A DNA stretch of 42,835 nt from Dehalococcoidia bacterium (GTDB lineage: Bacteria; Chloroflexota; Dehalococcoidia; Tepidiformales; Tepidiformaceae): positions 1 through 42,835 of the forward strand of contig VXLW01000017.1 of NCBI GenBank assembly GCA_009841435.1, in the 5' to 3' direction. Shown here one piece after another: positions 26,034 to 34,382 of the stretch. Within the stretch, counting starts at the first letter, position 1, and every line of letters starts with the position of its first letter. The notes below the pieces were generated by a model, which did not search any database, had not been told where the DNA came from, and saw only the letters and a program-made list of their open reading frames with translations. Made by a program: the position numbers and the translations under genes.

Positions 26034-27773
26034 TTGAACACCCAGCGCCAAATCTTCCTGATCGTGGTGCTGCTGTTTATCAGCGTGGCGGGCTGCGCCG
26101 CGTATACGGCGATCGACCTGCCCATCCGAGCGGAGCGGCAGGCGGACTTCTTCCAGGCTGAGTCGATCGAGCGCGGGGCGCTGCTCTACGCGAACAACTG
26201 CCGCACCTGCCACGGCATCCGGGGCGAGGGCGGGGTGGGCCTGACGCTGAACAAGGCCGCGTTCCGGAACCAGGAGCCGCTGGCGCTCTCGCAGAACCAG
26301 GATCTGATCAGGCGCACGCTGATCTGCGGGCGGGCGGGCACGCTCATGCCGGCCTGGCTCGACTCGAACGGCGGCAGCCTGACGGCGAACCAGATCGAGC
26401 ACCTCGTTCGGCTGCTGACCGCGCCGCTGGAGGGAGAAACGTTCGACGCGAACGGCAATCCGACGAACCACGGCTGGCTGGCGGCGGTCGAGTTCGCCCA
26501 TAACCTGAACCACGAGTCGTCGGCCTCGGTGACGGGGGACACGCTGCCCCTGATCGCGGCGGCGCACGGCATCGGGGCGAACGAGGTCGAGGGCGCCATC
26601 CTCATCGCCGAGCTGAACGGGCTGACCTACGCGGTCGACGGGAGCGGGAACTTCTACCTGCCGTACTCCGGCGACGACGAGGCCCTGATGCTGAACCCGT
26701 CCGCGGACACCATCGCGACGGGGCTGCTTCCGGGGCAAACGCTGCGCTTGCCGGAAGGCGCGTCCTACCGCGTGAGCGCGGGAGACACGCTGGGGAGCAT
26801 CGCGGAGCGGCACGGCATCACGCCCTCGCAGATCCGCTCGCTAAACCCGTTGCTGCTGTCGATCGTAGGCGACATCGCCGACGACACGCCGCTGACGGGC
26901 GAGCGCAAGCTGCTCCTGCCTGACGGCACGTCCTACACCGCACAGGCGGGCGATACGCTCCTCTCCATCGCGGAAGCGCACGACATCCCCGTGCTGGCGC
27001 TCGCGGAGGACAACGAACTCGCCGAGGACGCCGCCATCGCGGAAGGCACGGAACTCACGCTGAGGGACGGCACGGGCTACATCGTGCAGTTCGGCGACAC
27101 GGTTCTCTCCATCGCCAGCGCCCATGGCCTGAGCGAAAGCACGGTGCGGTCGCTCAACGAGCTGGGCTCGGGCGAAGAGGTCTCGACCGAAGTCTGGATC
27201 GCGCTCCCGCCGATCAACGCCTACGTGGTGGCAGGCGCCGACCTGGCCCAGGTAGCCTCGGGCTTCGGCAACGTGACGGCCGCCTCATTGGGTGAGGCGA
27301 ATGGCCTCGCAGCGGACGCGGTCGTGCCCATCGGCAAGTCGCTCCACTTCCCCGCCGACGCGTGGGGGGCGGCGCCATCGGACGAGATCAACCCGGGCAC
27401 GGCGTGCGTCGAGCACACCGTCTCGACGAGCGCGTTCAACACGATCAGCGGCGCGGACCCGATCGTCATCGACGAGCCGAACGCGGTTTCGACGGACGTG
27501 CTCATCCTCGCGAACGACAACGACTGGACGGTGGTGGCCGACGGGGTAGCCGGCGAGCCGAACCGGACGGGCGTGAAGGTCGCCGTGGGAACCACGGTGA
27601 CGTTCGAGAACGTCGTGGGGCTGCACAACATCGAGATCGACGGTCAGCAGCAGGGCGACGACTTCGAGGGTGTGGGCGTCACGCGGACGTTCACGTTCGA
27701 TGCGCCGGGCGAGTACCGCATCACCTGCAGCTACCACCCGGACATGCTGGCGGTGGTGTTCGTCACCGAATAG
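26034..27773 (+). CDS. Lipoprotein fusing cytochrome c, LysM repeats and a blue-copper domain
   Basis: 579 residues. A lipoprotein signal ends at Cys21 (VAGC). A monoheme cytochrome c domain follows, with C56-x-x-C59-H60 and probable axial Met105 (TLMPAW). Next come four readable LysM repeats (about 244-297, 299-345, 348-394, 396-442; GDTLGSIAERHGI, GDTLLSIAEAHDI, GDTVLSIASAHGL) and a weaker one at about 163-212. A cupredoxin domain closes the chain with copper ligands His531, Cys565, His568 and Met571 (CSYHPDM, amicyanin-like spacing). The start is TTG with GGAGGA four bases before it. It is the last gene of the reductase operon and so probably the electron acceptor, carrying electrons from the membrane through the wall layer. 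I know of no named family with this order. Confidence 0.9.
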   Translation: MNTQRQIFLIVVLLFISVAGCAAYTAIDLPIRAERQADFFQAESIERGALLYANNCRTCHGIRGEGGVGLTLNKAAFRNQEPLALSQNQDLIRRTLICGRAGTLMPAWLDSNGGSLTANQIEHLVRLLTAPLEGETFDANGNPTNHGWLAAVEFAHNLNHESSASVTGDTLPLIAAAHGIGANEVEGAILIAELNGLTYAVDGSGNFYLPYSGDDEALMLNPSADTIATGLLPGQTLRLPEGASYRVSAGDTLGSIAERHGITPSQIRSLNPLLLSIVGDIADDTPLTGERKLLLPDGTSYTAQAGDTLLSIAEAHDIPVLALAEDNELAEDAAIAEGTELTLRDGTGYIVQFGDTVLSIASAHGLSESTVRSLNELGSGEEVSTEVWIALPPINAYVVAGADLAQVASGFGNVTAASLGEANGLAADAVVPIGKSLHFPADAWGAAPSDEINPGTACVEHTVSTSAFNTISGADPIVIDEPNAVSTDVLILANDNDWTVVADGVAGEPNRTGVKVAVGTTVTFENVVGLHNIEIDGQQQGDDFEGVGVTRTFTFDAPGEYRITCSYHPDMLAVVFVTE

Positions 27774-27854
27774 CGGCTGCTTCATTGACGCTCCGAAGGG
27801 GCGTGCCTACGATCCGCACCACCCGAAGAAGTTCGCCACCGAGGAGGGACGCAG

Positions 27855-27974
27855 ATGGCAGCACAGACGGGAAAACGGTATCTCTGCCCGAAGTGCGGCG
27901 CTGAGTTCATCGTGACGAAGGGCGGCGACGGCGAACTGAAGTGCGGAGACACGCCGCTCGAACTGAAGAAGTAG
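27855..27974 (+). CDS. Desulforedoxin-like 39-residue metal-binding mini-protein
   Basis: It starts MAAQTGKRYLCPKCGAEFIV and has a C-x-x-C knuckle (YLCPKCGAE) and a third cysteine in ELKCGDTPLEL. The pattern resembles the N-terminal desulforedoxin domain of desulfoferrodoxins, which binds Fe or Zn through four cysteines; here only three are present. GGAGGGA lies just before the ATG. The next gene is a degenerate copy. The protein is too short for an enzyme by itself; a role in metal binding or as a small redox or zinc-ribbon protein is likely but unproven. Confidence 0.75.
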   Translation: MAAQTGKRYLCPKCGAEFIVTKGGDGELKCGDTPLELKK

Positions 27975-27988
27975 CGAGGGGACATTCG

Positions 27989-28132
27989 ATGGCCGTACAA
28001 CTGGGGAAGCGCTACAAGGACGAGGACACCGGCATCGAGGTGCTGGTAATCAAGCCGGGCGAATGCGACCTGAAGTGCGACGAGCGCGACATGGAGCTGA
28101 TGCAGCCGAAGGTTCTTCCCTCGGCCGACTAG
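27989..28132 (+). CDS. Degenerate desulforedoxin-like mini-protein
   Basis: 47 residues, clearly a paralogue of the preceding gene: it shares GKRY at the start, a V-x-x-K-x-G-x-x-x-L-K-C core, and MEL near the end. The C-x-x-C knuckle is replaced by DEDT, so two metal ligands are lost, while Cys in DLKCDERD remains and a new one appears in GECD. It probably cannot bind metal in the same way. It may form a heterodimer with its neighbour, as desulforedoxin itself is a dimer (inference). The ATG at 27989 was chosen over an upstream in-frame start because it lines up with the paralogue. Confidence 0.7.
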   Translation: MAVQLGKRYKDEDTGIEVLVIKPGECDLKCDERDMELMQPKVLPSAD

Positions 28133-28159
28133 CGACCTGCACCAACGGAGACGACTGAG

Positions 28160-28180
28160 ACGGGGCCCGCGCGGCCCCGT
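28160..28180 (+). terminator. Hairpin terminator after the mini-protein genes
   Basis: Arms acggggcc (28160-28167) and ggccccgt (28173-28180) pair perfectly around the loop cgcgc, followed by a short tct. The U-tract is weak, so it may act with Rho or merely block nuclease digestion. It lies 27 bases after the stop at 28132. Confidence 0.6.
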
Positions 28181-28209
28181 TCTGCTAGGCAGCACAGGGC
28201 GAGGAACCG

Positions 28210-28680
28210 GTGAGATTCGAGCAACTGGTCGAGAACCGCATCCTCGAAGCGATCGAGGAGGGCGTGTTCGCGGGGCTCCCGGGGGAGGGAGCGCCGCTGC
28301 AGTTGCGCGATGCTGACCGGCTGGCGGGCGACCTCTGGCTCGCGCAACACATCCTCGGGAACGCAGGGGCCCTTCCGGAGTGGCTTGAGCTGGCGCGCAC
28401 GATCGAGGGCGACAAGAAGCGGCTGGCGAACATCGACAATGCGCATGCGACGCTCGTCGAGCGGGCGCGGTCGACGGGGGAATGGCGGCGGCTGGCGCCG
28501 CTCATCGCGGAGCGCAGGCGGGAGTTCGCGGCCGCGGGGCGGTCGCTGCGCATGAAGCAGGACCGCTACAACATCGAGTCGCCGAGCGTCCGGAACGAGC
28601 GTCCGGCGATCTGGGTGGAGGAGCGGCTGCGCATCCTGGACGCGCGCGTGCGGGAGGCGCGGGGCGGCGGGGGGAGCTGA
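28210..28680 (+). CDS. DUF1992 (DnaJ-homologue C28-like) protein
   Basis: 156 residues. The N-terminal 70 residues match DUF1992: FEQLVENRILEAIEEGVFAG, then GEGAPLQL and LAQHILGNAGALPEWLELAR. The C-terminal part is charged and helical (a coiled-coil-like stretch). The domain occurs in bacterial YhdN-like proteins and in eukaryotic DNAJC28, and its role is unsettled. The start is GTG with GAGGAA just upstream. The gene follows the terminator and appears to be its own unit. Confidence 0.82.
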   Translation: MRFEQLVENRILEAIEEGVFAGLPGEGAPLQLRDADRLAGDLWLAQHILGNAGALPEWLELARTIEGDKKRLANIDNAHATLVERARSTGEWRRLAPLIAERRREFAAAGRSLRMKQDRYNIESPSVRNERPAIWVEERLRILDARVREARGGGGS

Positions 28681-28689
28681 CGCCGCAGC

Positions 28690-28718
28690 TTTCGCGAGCG
28701 GTCGGCGGGTGGTACCGT
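28690..28718 (+). promoter_or_regulatory. Possible promoter of rpsU
   Basis: TTTCGC (28690-28695) and TACCGT (28713-28718) are 17 bases apart. Both boxes are weak matches. Transcription would start near 28725, at the edge of a 12-base palindrome. Confidence 0.35.
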
Positions 28719-28727
28719 GAGCGCTCG

Positions 28728-28739
28728 CCGTCCGGACGG
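28728..28739. promoter_or_regulatory. Palindrome ccgtccggacgg in the rpsU leader
   Basis: A perfect 12-base palindrome that would sit within the first 15 bases of the rpsU transcript. It could be an operator or, as RNA, a short stem. Confidence 0.35.
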
Positions 28740-28775
28740 GCGGCAGTCGCACCCGAAGGGTGGTGAGCCAGCAAC

Positions 28776-28991
28776 GTGGCTGAAATCATCATCGGCGAGG
28801 ATGAGCCATTCGAGTCTGCACTGAAGCGCTTCAACAAGCGTGTGCAGCAGGACGGCATTCTCTCCGAGACGCGCAAGCGCCAGCACTACGAAAAGCCGAG
28901 CGTGAAGCGCAAGAAGAAGGAAGCAGCGCGCCTGCGGAAGTTGCGGAAGAAGCAGCTTCGGGCGGAAGCGCGAGCCCGCTCGGGCCGGTAA
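28776..28991 (+). CDS. rpsU: 30S ribosomal protein S21
   Basis: 71 residues with the S21 pattern: an N-terminal strand ([19 protein letters not shown]), the conserved helix region ([20 protein letters not shown]) and a strongly basic tail. S21 joins the small subunit late and helps base pairing of mRNA with the anti-Shine-Dalgarno sequence. The GTG start at 28776 has GGTGGTG ten bases before it. The yqeY-like gene follows ten bases after the stop; rpsU-yqeY is a widely conserved gene order. Confidence 0.95.
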   Translation: MAEIIIGEDEPFESALKRFNKRVQQDGILSETRKRQHYEKPSVKRKKKEAARLRKLRKKQLRAEARARSGR

Positions 28992-29001
28992 CCCTCTTCC
29001 C

Positions 29002-29448
29002 GTGGCAGACCTGAAAGAGCGCATCCAGAGCGACCTGCGCGCGGCCATGCTCGCGAAAGACGAGCCGCGCAAGGCCGCGCTGCGCATGCTGACGGCAGCG
29101 ATCAAGAACGCGGAGATCGAGGCGGGCGACGAGCTCGCCGAGGGCGACCTGCTGGTCGTCGTGCAGCGGCAGGTGAAGCAGCGGCGGGAGAGCATCGAGG
29201 AGTTCCGCAAGGGCAGACGCGAGGACCTGGTGGAGCGCGAGGAAGCGGAGCTCGAGGCGTTCGCGGGCTATCTGCCCGAGGAAGCGAGCCACGAGGAGAT
29301 CGAGGAGGCGGCGCGGGCGACGATCGAGGAGACGGGCGCCTCGGGGCCACGCGACATCGGCAAGGTGATGCCAGTGCTGATCAAGCGCTTCCAGGGGCGG
29401 GCCGACGGCCGCGCCATCAGCGAGATCGTGCGGGGTCTGCTGGGCTAG
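29002..29448 (+). CDS. GatB/YqeY domain protein
   Basis: 148 residues, start GTG. The protein matches the YqeY family along its length: LKERIQSDLRAAMLAKDEPR, LRMLTAAIKNAEIE, KQRRESIEEFRKGRREDL and the end GRADGRAISEIVRGLL. The fold equals the C-terminal tRNA-binding part of the GatB amidotransferase, which suggests tRNA contact, but the cellular role is not settled. It is probably co-transcribed with rpsU. Its stop shares CTAG (29445-29448) with the opposing serine hydrolase. Confidence 0.93.
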   Translation: MADLKERIQSDLRAAMLAKDEPRKAALRMLTAAIKNAEIEAGDELAEGDLLVVVQRQVKQRRESIEEFRKGRREDLVEREEAELEAFAGYLPEEASHEEIEEAARATIEETGASGPRDIGKVMPVLIKRFQGRADGRAISEIVRGLLG

Positions 29449-30584
29449 CCAGCCTCTTCATCGGGGAAGCCGAGCTCGCGGCGCACGAGCGCGCCGATGA
29501 CCTCGGCGGCGCTCTGGCCGGGCTCCGCGCCAGCGACGAGCGAACTCTTCGTGAGGGCGAAGGCGAACTCGTGCTCGGGGTCGGCGAAGCCGATGGCGCC
29601 GCCGGCCCCCGGGTGGCCGAAGGTGGTCGTGCGGGGACCCATCGCGGTGATGGGACCTGTCTGGAAGTAGCCCAGCGCCTTGCGCACGGGCTGCTGGATG
29701 ACCATGTCGACGTCGTCGGTCTGGAAGCGGGTGGCGGTGCGGACGCGCTCCTCGGAGAGGATGCGGACGCCGTCGAGCTCGCCACCGTTGCCCAGCGCGG
29801 CGTACATGCGGGCGAGGGAACGGGCGCTCATGAGCCCGCCGTGGGCGGGGAGGGCGGCGCGGCGCACGCGGGGGTTGTTGTAGGGCTCGGCGACGATGCC
29901 GACGGCAGGGGGGATGGCACGCGTGATGAGCGCGTCCGGGGGCGCGGGAGGGAGGTCGGGCCGGGGGCCGTCGACGAGCGTGGCGACACGCGGCTCGGCG
30001 GCGTCGTTGACACCCATGTAGATGCCGTCGAGGCCGAGGGGGGCGCAGATCTCGTCCTGGACGAACTGGTTGATGGGCCGGCCATCGGCGCGCCGGATGA
30101 TCTCGCCGAGGATCCAGCCGAACGTGTAGGCGTGGTAGCCCGTGCGGGTTCCGGGCTCCCAGAGGGGCTCCAGGGCGGCGATGGCGTCGCACATGTAGTC
30201 CCAGTCAGCCATGAGCTCGGGGGTGACGCCGTCGGGCATCTGGGGGACGCCGGCGCGATGGGTGAGCGCGTGGCGGATCGTCGCGTACTGCTTCCCGCGC
30301 TGGGCGAACTCGGGCCAGTAGGCGGCGATAGGCTCGTCGTAGGCGATGACGCCGCGTTCGACGAGCATGTGGATCGCGGTCGCGGTGACGCCCTTGGTGC
30401 AGGAGAACGACGTGAAGAGCGTACCGCCGTCGACGGGGCGGCCGGACTCAACGTCGGCCAGGCCGGCCCAGGTGTCGACCACGAGCTCGCCATGGTGGTA
30501 GGCCGCCACCTGCAGACCCGACTCGACGCCGCTGGCGATCAGCTCTTCGAGCGCCGTCCTGACTACCTCGTTGATGTCCGCCAT
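29445..30584 (-). CDS. Serine hydrolase of the beta-lactamase class C/esterase EstB family
   Basis: 379 residues. The nucleophile motif S-x-x-K is S61-C-T-K64 (FTSFSCTKGVTA), and the tyrosine element appears in GYHAYTFGWILGEI. The C-terminal KTG-equivalent is a weak GHPGAGG segment. There is no signal peptide, which favours a cytoplasmic esterase or peptidase over a secreted beta-lactamase. Family members act on esters, peptides or beta-lactams, and the substrate cannot be called. The start ATG at 30584 is unambiguous. It converges on yqeY and diverges from the HD-domain gene. Confidence 0.87.
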   Translation of the reverse strand: MADINEVVRTALEELIASGVESGLQVAAYHHGELVVDTWAGLADVESGRPVDGGTLFTSFSCTKGVTATAIHMLVERGVIAYDEPIAAYWPEFAQRGKQYATIRHALTHRAGVPQMPDGVTPELMADWDYMCDAIAALEPLWEPGTRTGYHAYTFGWILGEIIRRADGRPINQFVQDEICAPLGLDGIYMGVNDAAEPRVATLVDGPRPDLPPAPPDALITRAIPPAVGIVAEPYNNPRVRRAALPAHGGLMSARSLARMYAALGNGGELDGVRILSEERVRTATRFQTDDVDMVIQQPVRKALGYFQTGPITAMGPRTTTFGHPGAGGAIGFADPEHEFAFALTKSSLVAGAEPGQSAAEVIGALVRRELGFPDEEAG

Positions 30585-30686
30585 CAGGTCCGCCCTTCAG
30601 GGAAAACTGGCCGGCTGCGGGGCCGGCTCGACCCGTAACGATACCGGCTCGGGGGGTGCCACGGCGGCGGGACGGCAGGGTTGCTC

Positions 30687-30695
30687 TGCTATCAT
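30687..30695 (+). promoter_or_regulatory. Extended -10 promoter element of the HD-phosphodiesterase gene
   Basis: TGC followed by TATCAT forms an extended -10, with no good -35. The ATG lies 13 bases downstream, so the mRNA leader would be only about seven bases. Confidence 0.4.
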
Positions 30696-30708
30696 CCGAG
30701 GCCACCTC

Positions 30709-32913
30709 ATGCTGCGCCGCCGCCCTGATCCGGTCGTTACGCGCGGGGGCGCGACTGCCTTTGGCGTGATCATCGCTATCGGCGCGATCGCGCTGGCGAT
30801 ACCCCTGCTTCCGGGGGAGAGCGCCCCCAACGAAGGCGACATCGCTCCGCGCGCCTTCGCCGCCGTGCGCGAGAGCGAGTACGTCTCGGAGGAGCTGACA
30901 CGGGCGGCGAGGGACGAGGCGGAGGCCACCATCGAGCCGGTGATGGCCTCGCTCGAAGAGGTGCCGGAACAGCAACTGGCGCTGCTGGACACGCTCTTTG
31001 AGGAGGTGGCGCGGTTACGACTGCGTTCCGGGCTCTCCTCGGATGAGCGGTTGGAGGCACTCGGCGAGTCGCCGGGAGGCATCGGGCTCGGGCAGGCGAT
31101 CCGGTCGACGCTGCTGACGCTCAACCTGCGGGATCTGGAGGACTTGCGCCAGTCGGCGGTGGAGGGTGTGCGCGCGATCCTGAACTCGCCCCTTCGCGAG
31201 GAGGACAAGCGCAACCGCATCGAGGCGTACCTGCTGGTAGGAAGCGTGCCATCGTTCCAGAACGGGGAAGGGGCGCTTCGGGAACTGCTCGAGGCGTTCG
31301 TCACGCCGACGGTGGCGCTCGACCTGGAAACGACGCAGGAGCTTCAGGAGGAGGCGCGGGCGGCCGTGGAGCCGGTGCTGGTGACCTACGCCACCGGCGA
31401 GGTGATAGCCGAGGAAGGGCAGACGCTCGACGCGGTCGTGATCGAGGCGCTCCGAGAGACGGGCGTCATCCGCGAAGGGTTCGACTACTACGACCTGGGA
31501 GCGGGGCTGCTGATGGGAGCGGCGCTGGGGACAGTGCTGGGGGTCTACCTCTACCGCCTGCAGCCGTTCGAGCGTCCGGCCGAGCGCCGGGGCTTGATGA
31601 CGCTGCTGGCGGTGCTGGGGACGCTCGTCGCTGTGCGGGTGGCGTTGCCGGAGCTGCTGCCCGACACGGAGGGGCGGTTCTTCGCCTACGCCGTGCCGGT
31701 GGGGGCGGCCGCGCTCGTGGTGTCTTCGGTATCGGCGCCGCGATTCGGGGCGATGGTGGCGGTGGTGGTGGCGCTCTACGCGGGCTTCATCGCGGCTACG
31801 GCGCCTTCCCTTGCGGGGGCGGCGTTCACGAGCGCGCTCGAGCCACTGGAGCTGGTGATCGCGTACGCGGCGGCGGGTCTGGCAGGGGCGGCGGCGATGC
31901 AACGGACCGAACGGCTAGGGCGCTTTGCCACGGCTGGCGTGGCGGTGGCCGCGGCAACGGGGGCGGTCCTGCTGGCGTTCTGGCTGCTGACGGAGCAGCG
32001 GGAGACGGAGGGGCTGGGCTGGCTGGCGATGGCAGCAGGCATCTCAGGAGGCGGCTCGGCTGTGATCGGGCTCGGGCTGCACGTCCTCCTCTCGATGGCG
32101 CTACGGGTCACGACTCGTATGCAGCTGATGGAGCTGGCGCAGGCGGGCCACCCAATCCTGCAGGAGCTGCAAGAGAAGGCGCCGGGGACGTTTCACCACA
32201 GCATGCTGGTGGGGACGCTGGCGGAACAGGCGGCGAATCGCATCGGGGCGGACTCGCTGCTGGTGCGCGCGGGGGCGTACTACCACGACATCGGCAAGAT
32301 GGAGCGTCCCGAGTATTTCGTGGAGAACAACATCGACCGCGGGGTAAGTCCACACGACAGCCTCGCCCCGGAAGCGAGCGCCCGGATCATCCACGGCCAT
32401 GTGCTCGACGGTATAGAGATCGCACGACGGCGCCGGCTGCCGGCGCTCGTGGGGGATTTCATTCCGCAGCACCACGGCACACGGCTGGTGGAGTTCTTCT
32501 TCCACAAGGCGCTGGAGCGAGGCGACGCCGAGGAGGAGAAGTTCCGCTATCCGGGGCCACGCCCACAGGAGAAGGAGCACGCCATCGTGATGCTGGCGGA
32601 CTCGTGCGAGGCGCTCGTGCGGGCCACCCAGCCGGAGACGCACGAGGAGATCGACGAACTCGTGAACGGCGTGTTCGCGGAACGGCTGGCCGAAGGGCAG
32701 ATGGACGAGTGCGACATCACGATGCGGGAGATGCAGGTAGTGGCGGCAAGCTTCCGGAGCACGCTGCGAGCGGTCTACCACCCGCGCATCGAATATCCTG
32801 ACGCGCCTGAGCGAGCCGGCTCGCCGGACGAGCCACAGGACGCGGTGGCGCCGATAGTCGGTCCAACGCCGGCGGACCCCGACACCCCCCCAATCCGGGC
32901 AGCCGACGAGTAG
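30709..32913 (+). CDS. 7TM-HD membrane phosphodiesterase (PgpH/YqfF-like, probable c-di-AMP hydrolase)
   Basis: 734 residues. One N-terminal membrane helix is followed by an extracytoplasmic 7TMR-HDED domain (about 40-260), then about seven helices (260-480) and a cytoplasmic HD domain. HD ligands include His497 in FHHSMLVG and His526-Asp527 in YYHDIGK; further histidines are in IIHGHVLDG and PQHHGT. PgpH-type enzymes open cyclic di-AMP to pApA and thus affect wall and potassium homeostasis. The frame is open to 30571, but the ATG at 30709 has GAGG seven bases before it and starts the first helix properly. The usual neighbours phoH and ybeY are absent here. Confidence 0.9.
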   Translation: MLRRRPDPVVTRGGATAFGVIIAIGAIALAIPLLPGESAPNEGDIAPRAFAAVRESEYVSEELTRAARDEAEATIEPVMASLEEVPEQQLALLDTLFEEVARLRLRSGLSSDERLEALGESPGGIGLGQAIRSTLLTLNLRDLEDLRQSAVEGVRAILNSPLREEDKRNRIEAYLLVGSVPSFQNGEGALRELLEAFVTPTVALDLETTQELQEEARAAVEPVLVTYATGEVIAEEGQTLDAVVIEALRETGVIREGFDYYDLGAGLLMGAALGTVLGVYLYRLQPFERPAERRGLMTLLAVLGTLVAVRVALPELLPDTEGRFFAYAVPVGAAALVVSSVSAPRFGAMVAVVVALYAGFIAATAPSLAGAAFTSALEPLELVIAYAAAGLAGAAAMQRTERLGRFATAGVAVAAATGAVLLAFWLLTEQRETEGLGWLAMAAGISGGGSAVIGLGLHVLLSMALRVTTRMQLMELAQAGHPILQELQEKAPGTFHHSMLVGTLAEQAANRIGADSLLVRAGAYYHDIGKMERPEYFVENNIDRGVSPHDSLAPEASARIIHGHVLDGIEIARRRRLPALVGDFIPQHHGTRLVEFFFHKALERGDAEEEKFRYPGPRPQEKEHAIVMLADSCEALVRATQPETHEEIDELVNGVFAERLAEGQMDECDITMREMQVVAASFRSTLRAVYHPRIEYPDAPERAGSPDEPQDAVAPIVGPTPADPDTPPIRAADE

Positions 32914-32937
32914 GCAGCCGGGGGGTTCACGGGGCGC

Positions 32938-32946
32938 TGCTATACT
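32938..32946 (+). promoter_or_regulatory. Extended -10 promoter element of purQ
   Basis: TGC followed by TATACT forms a strong extended -10, of the same type as the one before the HD gene. Transcription would start near 32953, leaving a leader of about 30 nt with GAGGG before the ATG. Confidence 0.5.
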
Positions 32947-32982
32947 GCCGTCAGGCACCCACAGGCCGACGATCGAGGGCTA

Positions 32983-33684
32983 ATGCGCTTCGCCATCGTG
33001 CGTTTCCCGGGGACCTGGAGCGACCGCGACACGGAGCATGTGCTCGCGAACGTGCTCGGGCAGGAAGCGGAGATCGTGTGGCACCGGGAGACCTCCCTAG
33101 CGGGGTACGACGCGGTGGTGCTGCCGGGCGGCTTCTCCTACGGGGACTACCTGCGCTGCGGGGCGATCGCGCGCTTCTCGCCGATCATGGAAGAGGTAGT
33201 GCGGGCTGCGAACGCGGGGCTGCCGGTGATCGGCATCTGCAACGGTTTCCAGGTGCTCTGCGAGAGCGGCCTGCTGCCGGGGGCGCTGATCCGCAACCGC
33301 AGCCTGCGATTCCGCTGCGAGTGGACGCACCTCCTTCGCGAAGGGGAGGGCTCGCCCTGGACGGCGGGCATCGGCGAGGGCGAGGTGCTGCGCATTCCCA
33401 TCAGCCACGGCGAGGGGAACTACCAGGCCGACCGGGCGACGCTCGACGAGCTTGAGTCGGCTGGGCGCGTGGTGTTCCGCTACTGCGACGAGCGGGGCGA
33501 GGTCACACCGAATTCGAACCCGAACGGGAGCGCCCGCAACATCGCGGGCATCCGCAACGAGGCAGGGAACGTGGTGGGGATGATGCCCCACCCGGAGCGA
33601 GCCGGTGAAGAACTGACGGGCGGGGCGGACGGGAACCGCATCTGGCAGTCACTGGTCGAAACTGCGGCAGGAGTCGCGGTCTGA
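32983..33684 (+). CDS. purQ: Phosphoribosylformylglycinamidine synthase, glutaminase subunit
   Basis: 233 residues of the class I glutamine amidotransferase fold. The nucleophile is Cys86 in GICNGFQVL, and the His/Glu pair is His203 and Glu205 in MPHPER. Early motifs FPGTWSDRDTEH and PGGFSYGDYLRCG match PurQ. It frees ammonia from glutamine for PurL in the fourth step of purine synthesis. The start ATG has GAGGG three bases before it. The partner PurL is encoded about 2.3 kb downstream after four membrane-protein genes. The third partner, PurS, is not in the window. Confidence 0.95.
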   Translation: MRFAIVRFPGTWSDRDTEHVLANVLGQEAEIVWHRETSLAGYDAVVLPGGFSYGDYLRCGAIARFSPIMEEVVRAANAGLPVIGICNGFQVLCESGLLPGALIRNRSLRFRCEWTHLLREGEGSPWTAGIGEGEVLRIPISHGEGNYQADRATLDELESAGRVVFRYCDERGEVTPNSNPNGSARNIAGIRNEAGNVVGMMPHPERAGEELTGGADGNRIWQSLVETAAGVAV

Positions 33685-33697
33685 AAGGAGCGCATCC

Positions 33698-34342
33698 ATG
33701 ACGGCAATGGAATCGGAGTATCCGGTTCGACTGGAGATCGATCCGGCGGCCTCCCAGAACCGACTGACGGTGTTCTTCCGGCCGATCCTGGCGATTCCGC
33801 ACTGGATCATCCTCGCATTCCTTGGGATCGCAGCCTTCTTTGTCTGGCTGTTCGCATCGCTCTCGATCGTAGTCACCGCCCGCTACCCGGAGGGGTTGCT
33901 CCGGTTCTCGACTGGCGTCGCTCGGTGGGCCACCCGCGTGGGAGCCTACGGCGGGTCGCCCAACCAGCAAGACATCGGCAGCGCTACCGTCTTTTTCGTG
34001 ACGGGCGGCTTCCTGACGGACAAGTACCCGCCGTTCACCCTGGACGAAGCTCCCGACTACCCGATTCGACTGCACGTACAGCAGCAGGTCGAGGGGAGGA
34101 ACCGGCTGACAGGCTTCTTCCCGGTGCGCATCATCATGCTCATTCCTCACGGCATCGTGCTAATCATCCTCGGCGTCTTCGTGACGCTGGCCACGATCGT
34201 GGCCTGGCTCGGGGGGACTGTCCTCGGCGGACTGCCCGAGTGGCTGCATAACTTCATCGCGGGATACACCCGCTGGTCCACGCGCGTGAGCGTCTACTTT
34301 GGGCTGCTGGTCGACGAGTACCCGCCGTTCAGCTTCAACTAG
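33698..34342 (+). CDS. Double DUF4389 membrane protein
   Basis: 214 residues with two DUF4389 units (about 8-105 and 118-214). Each has YP at its start, NRL followed by FF and IPH, one long hydrophobic stretch, a W-x-x-R-V turn, and YPPF at its end (DKYPPFTL, DEYPPFSF). The function of the domain is unknown; it is common in membrane proteins of Actinobacteria and Chloroflexi. AAAGGAG lies just before the ATG. It starts 13 bases after purQ and is probably on the same transcript. The next gene is a paralogue. Confidence 0.82.
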   Translation: MTAMESEYPVRLEIDPAASQNRLTVFFRPILAIPHWIILAFLGIAAFFVWLFASLSIVVTARYPEGLLRFSTGVARWATRVGAYGGSPNQQDIGSATVFFVTGGFLTDKYPPFTLDEAPDYPIRLHVQQQVEGRNRLTGFFPVRIIMLIPHGIVLIILGVFVTLATIVAWLGGTVLGGLPEWLHNFIAGYTRWSTRVSVYFGLLVDEYPPFSFN

Positions 34343-34382
34343 AGTCGGGGCCCATAACCTCGTCGCCTGAAAGGGGCTCGCC

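Noticed and set aside
32914-32982. A purS gene directly before purQ
   Set aside because: The gap is only 69 bases and holds a promoter element; no purS-like frame occurs elsewhere in the window.
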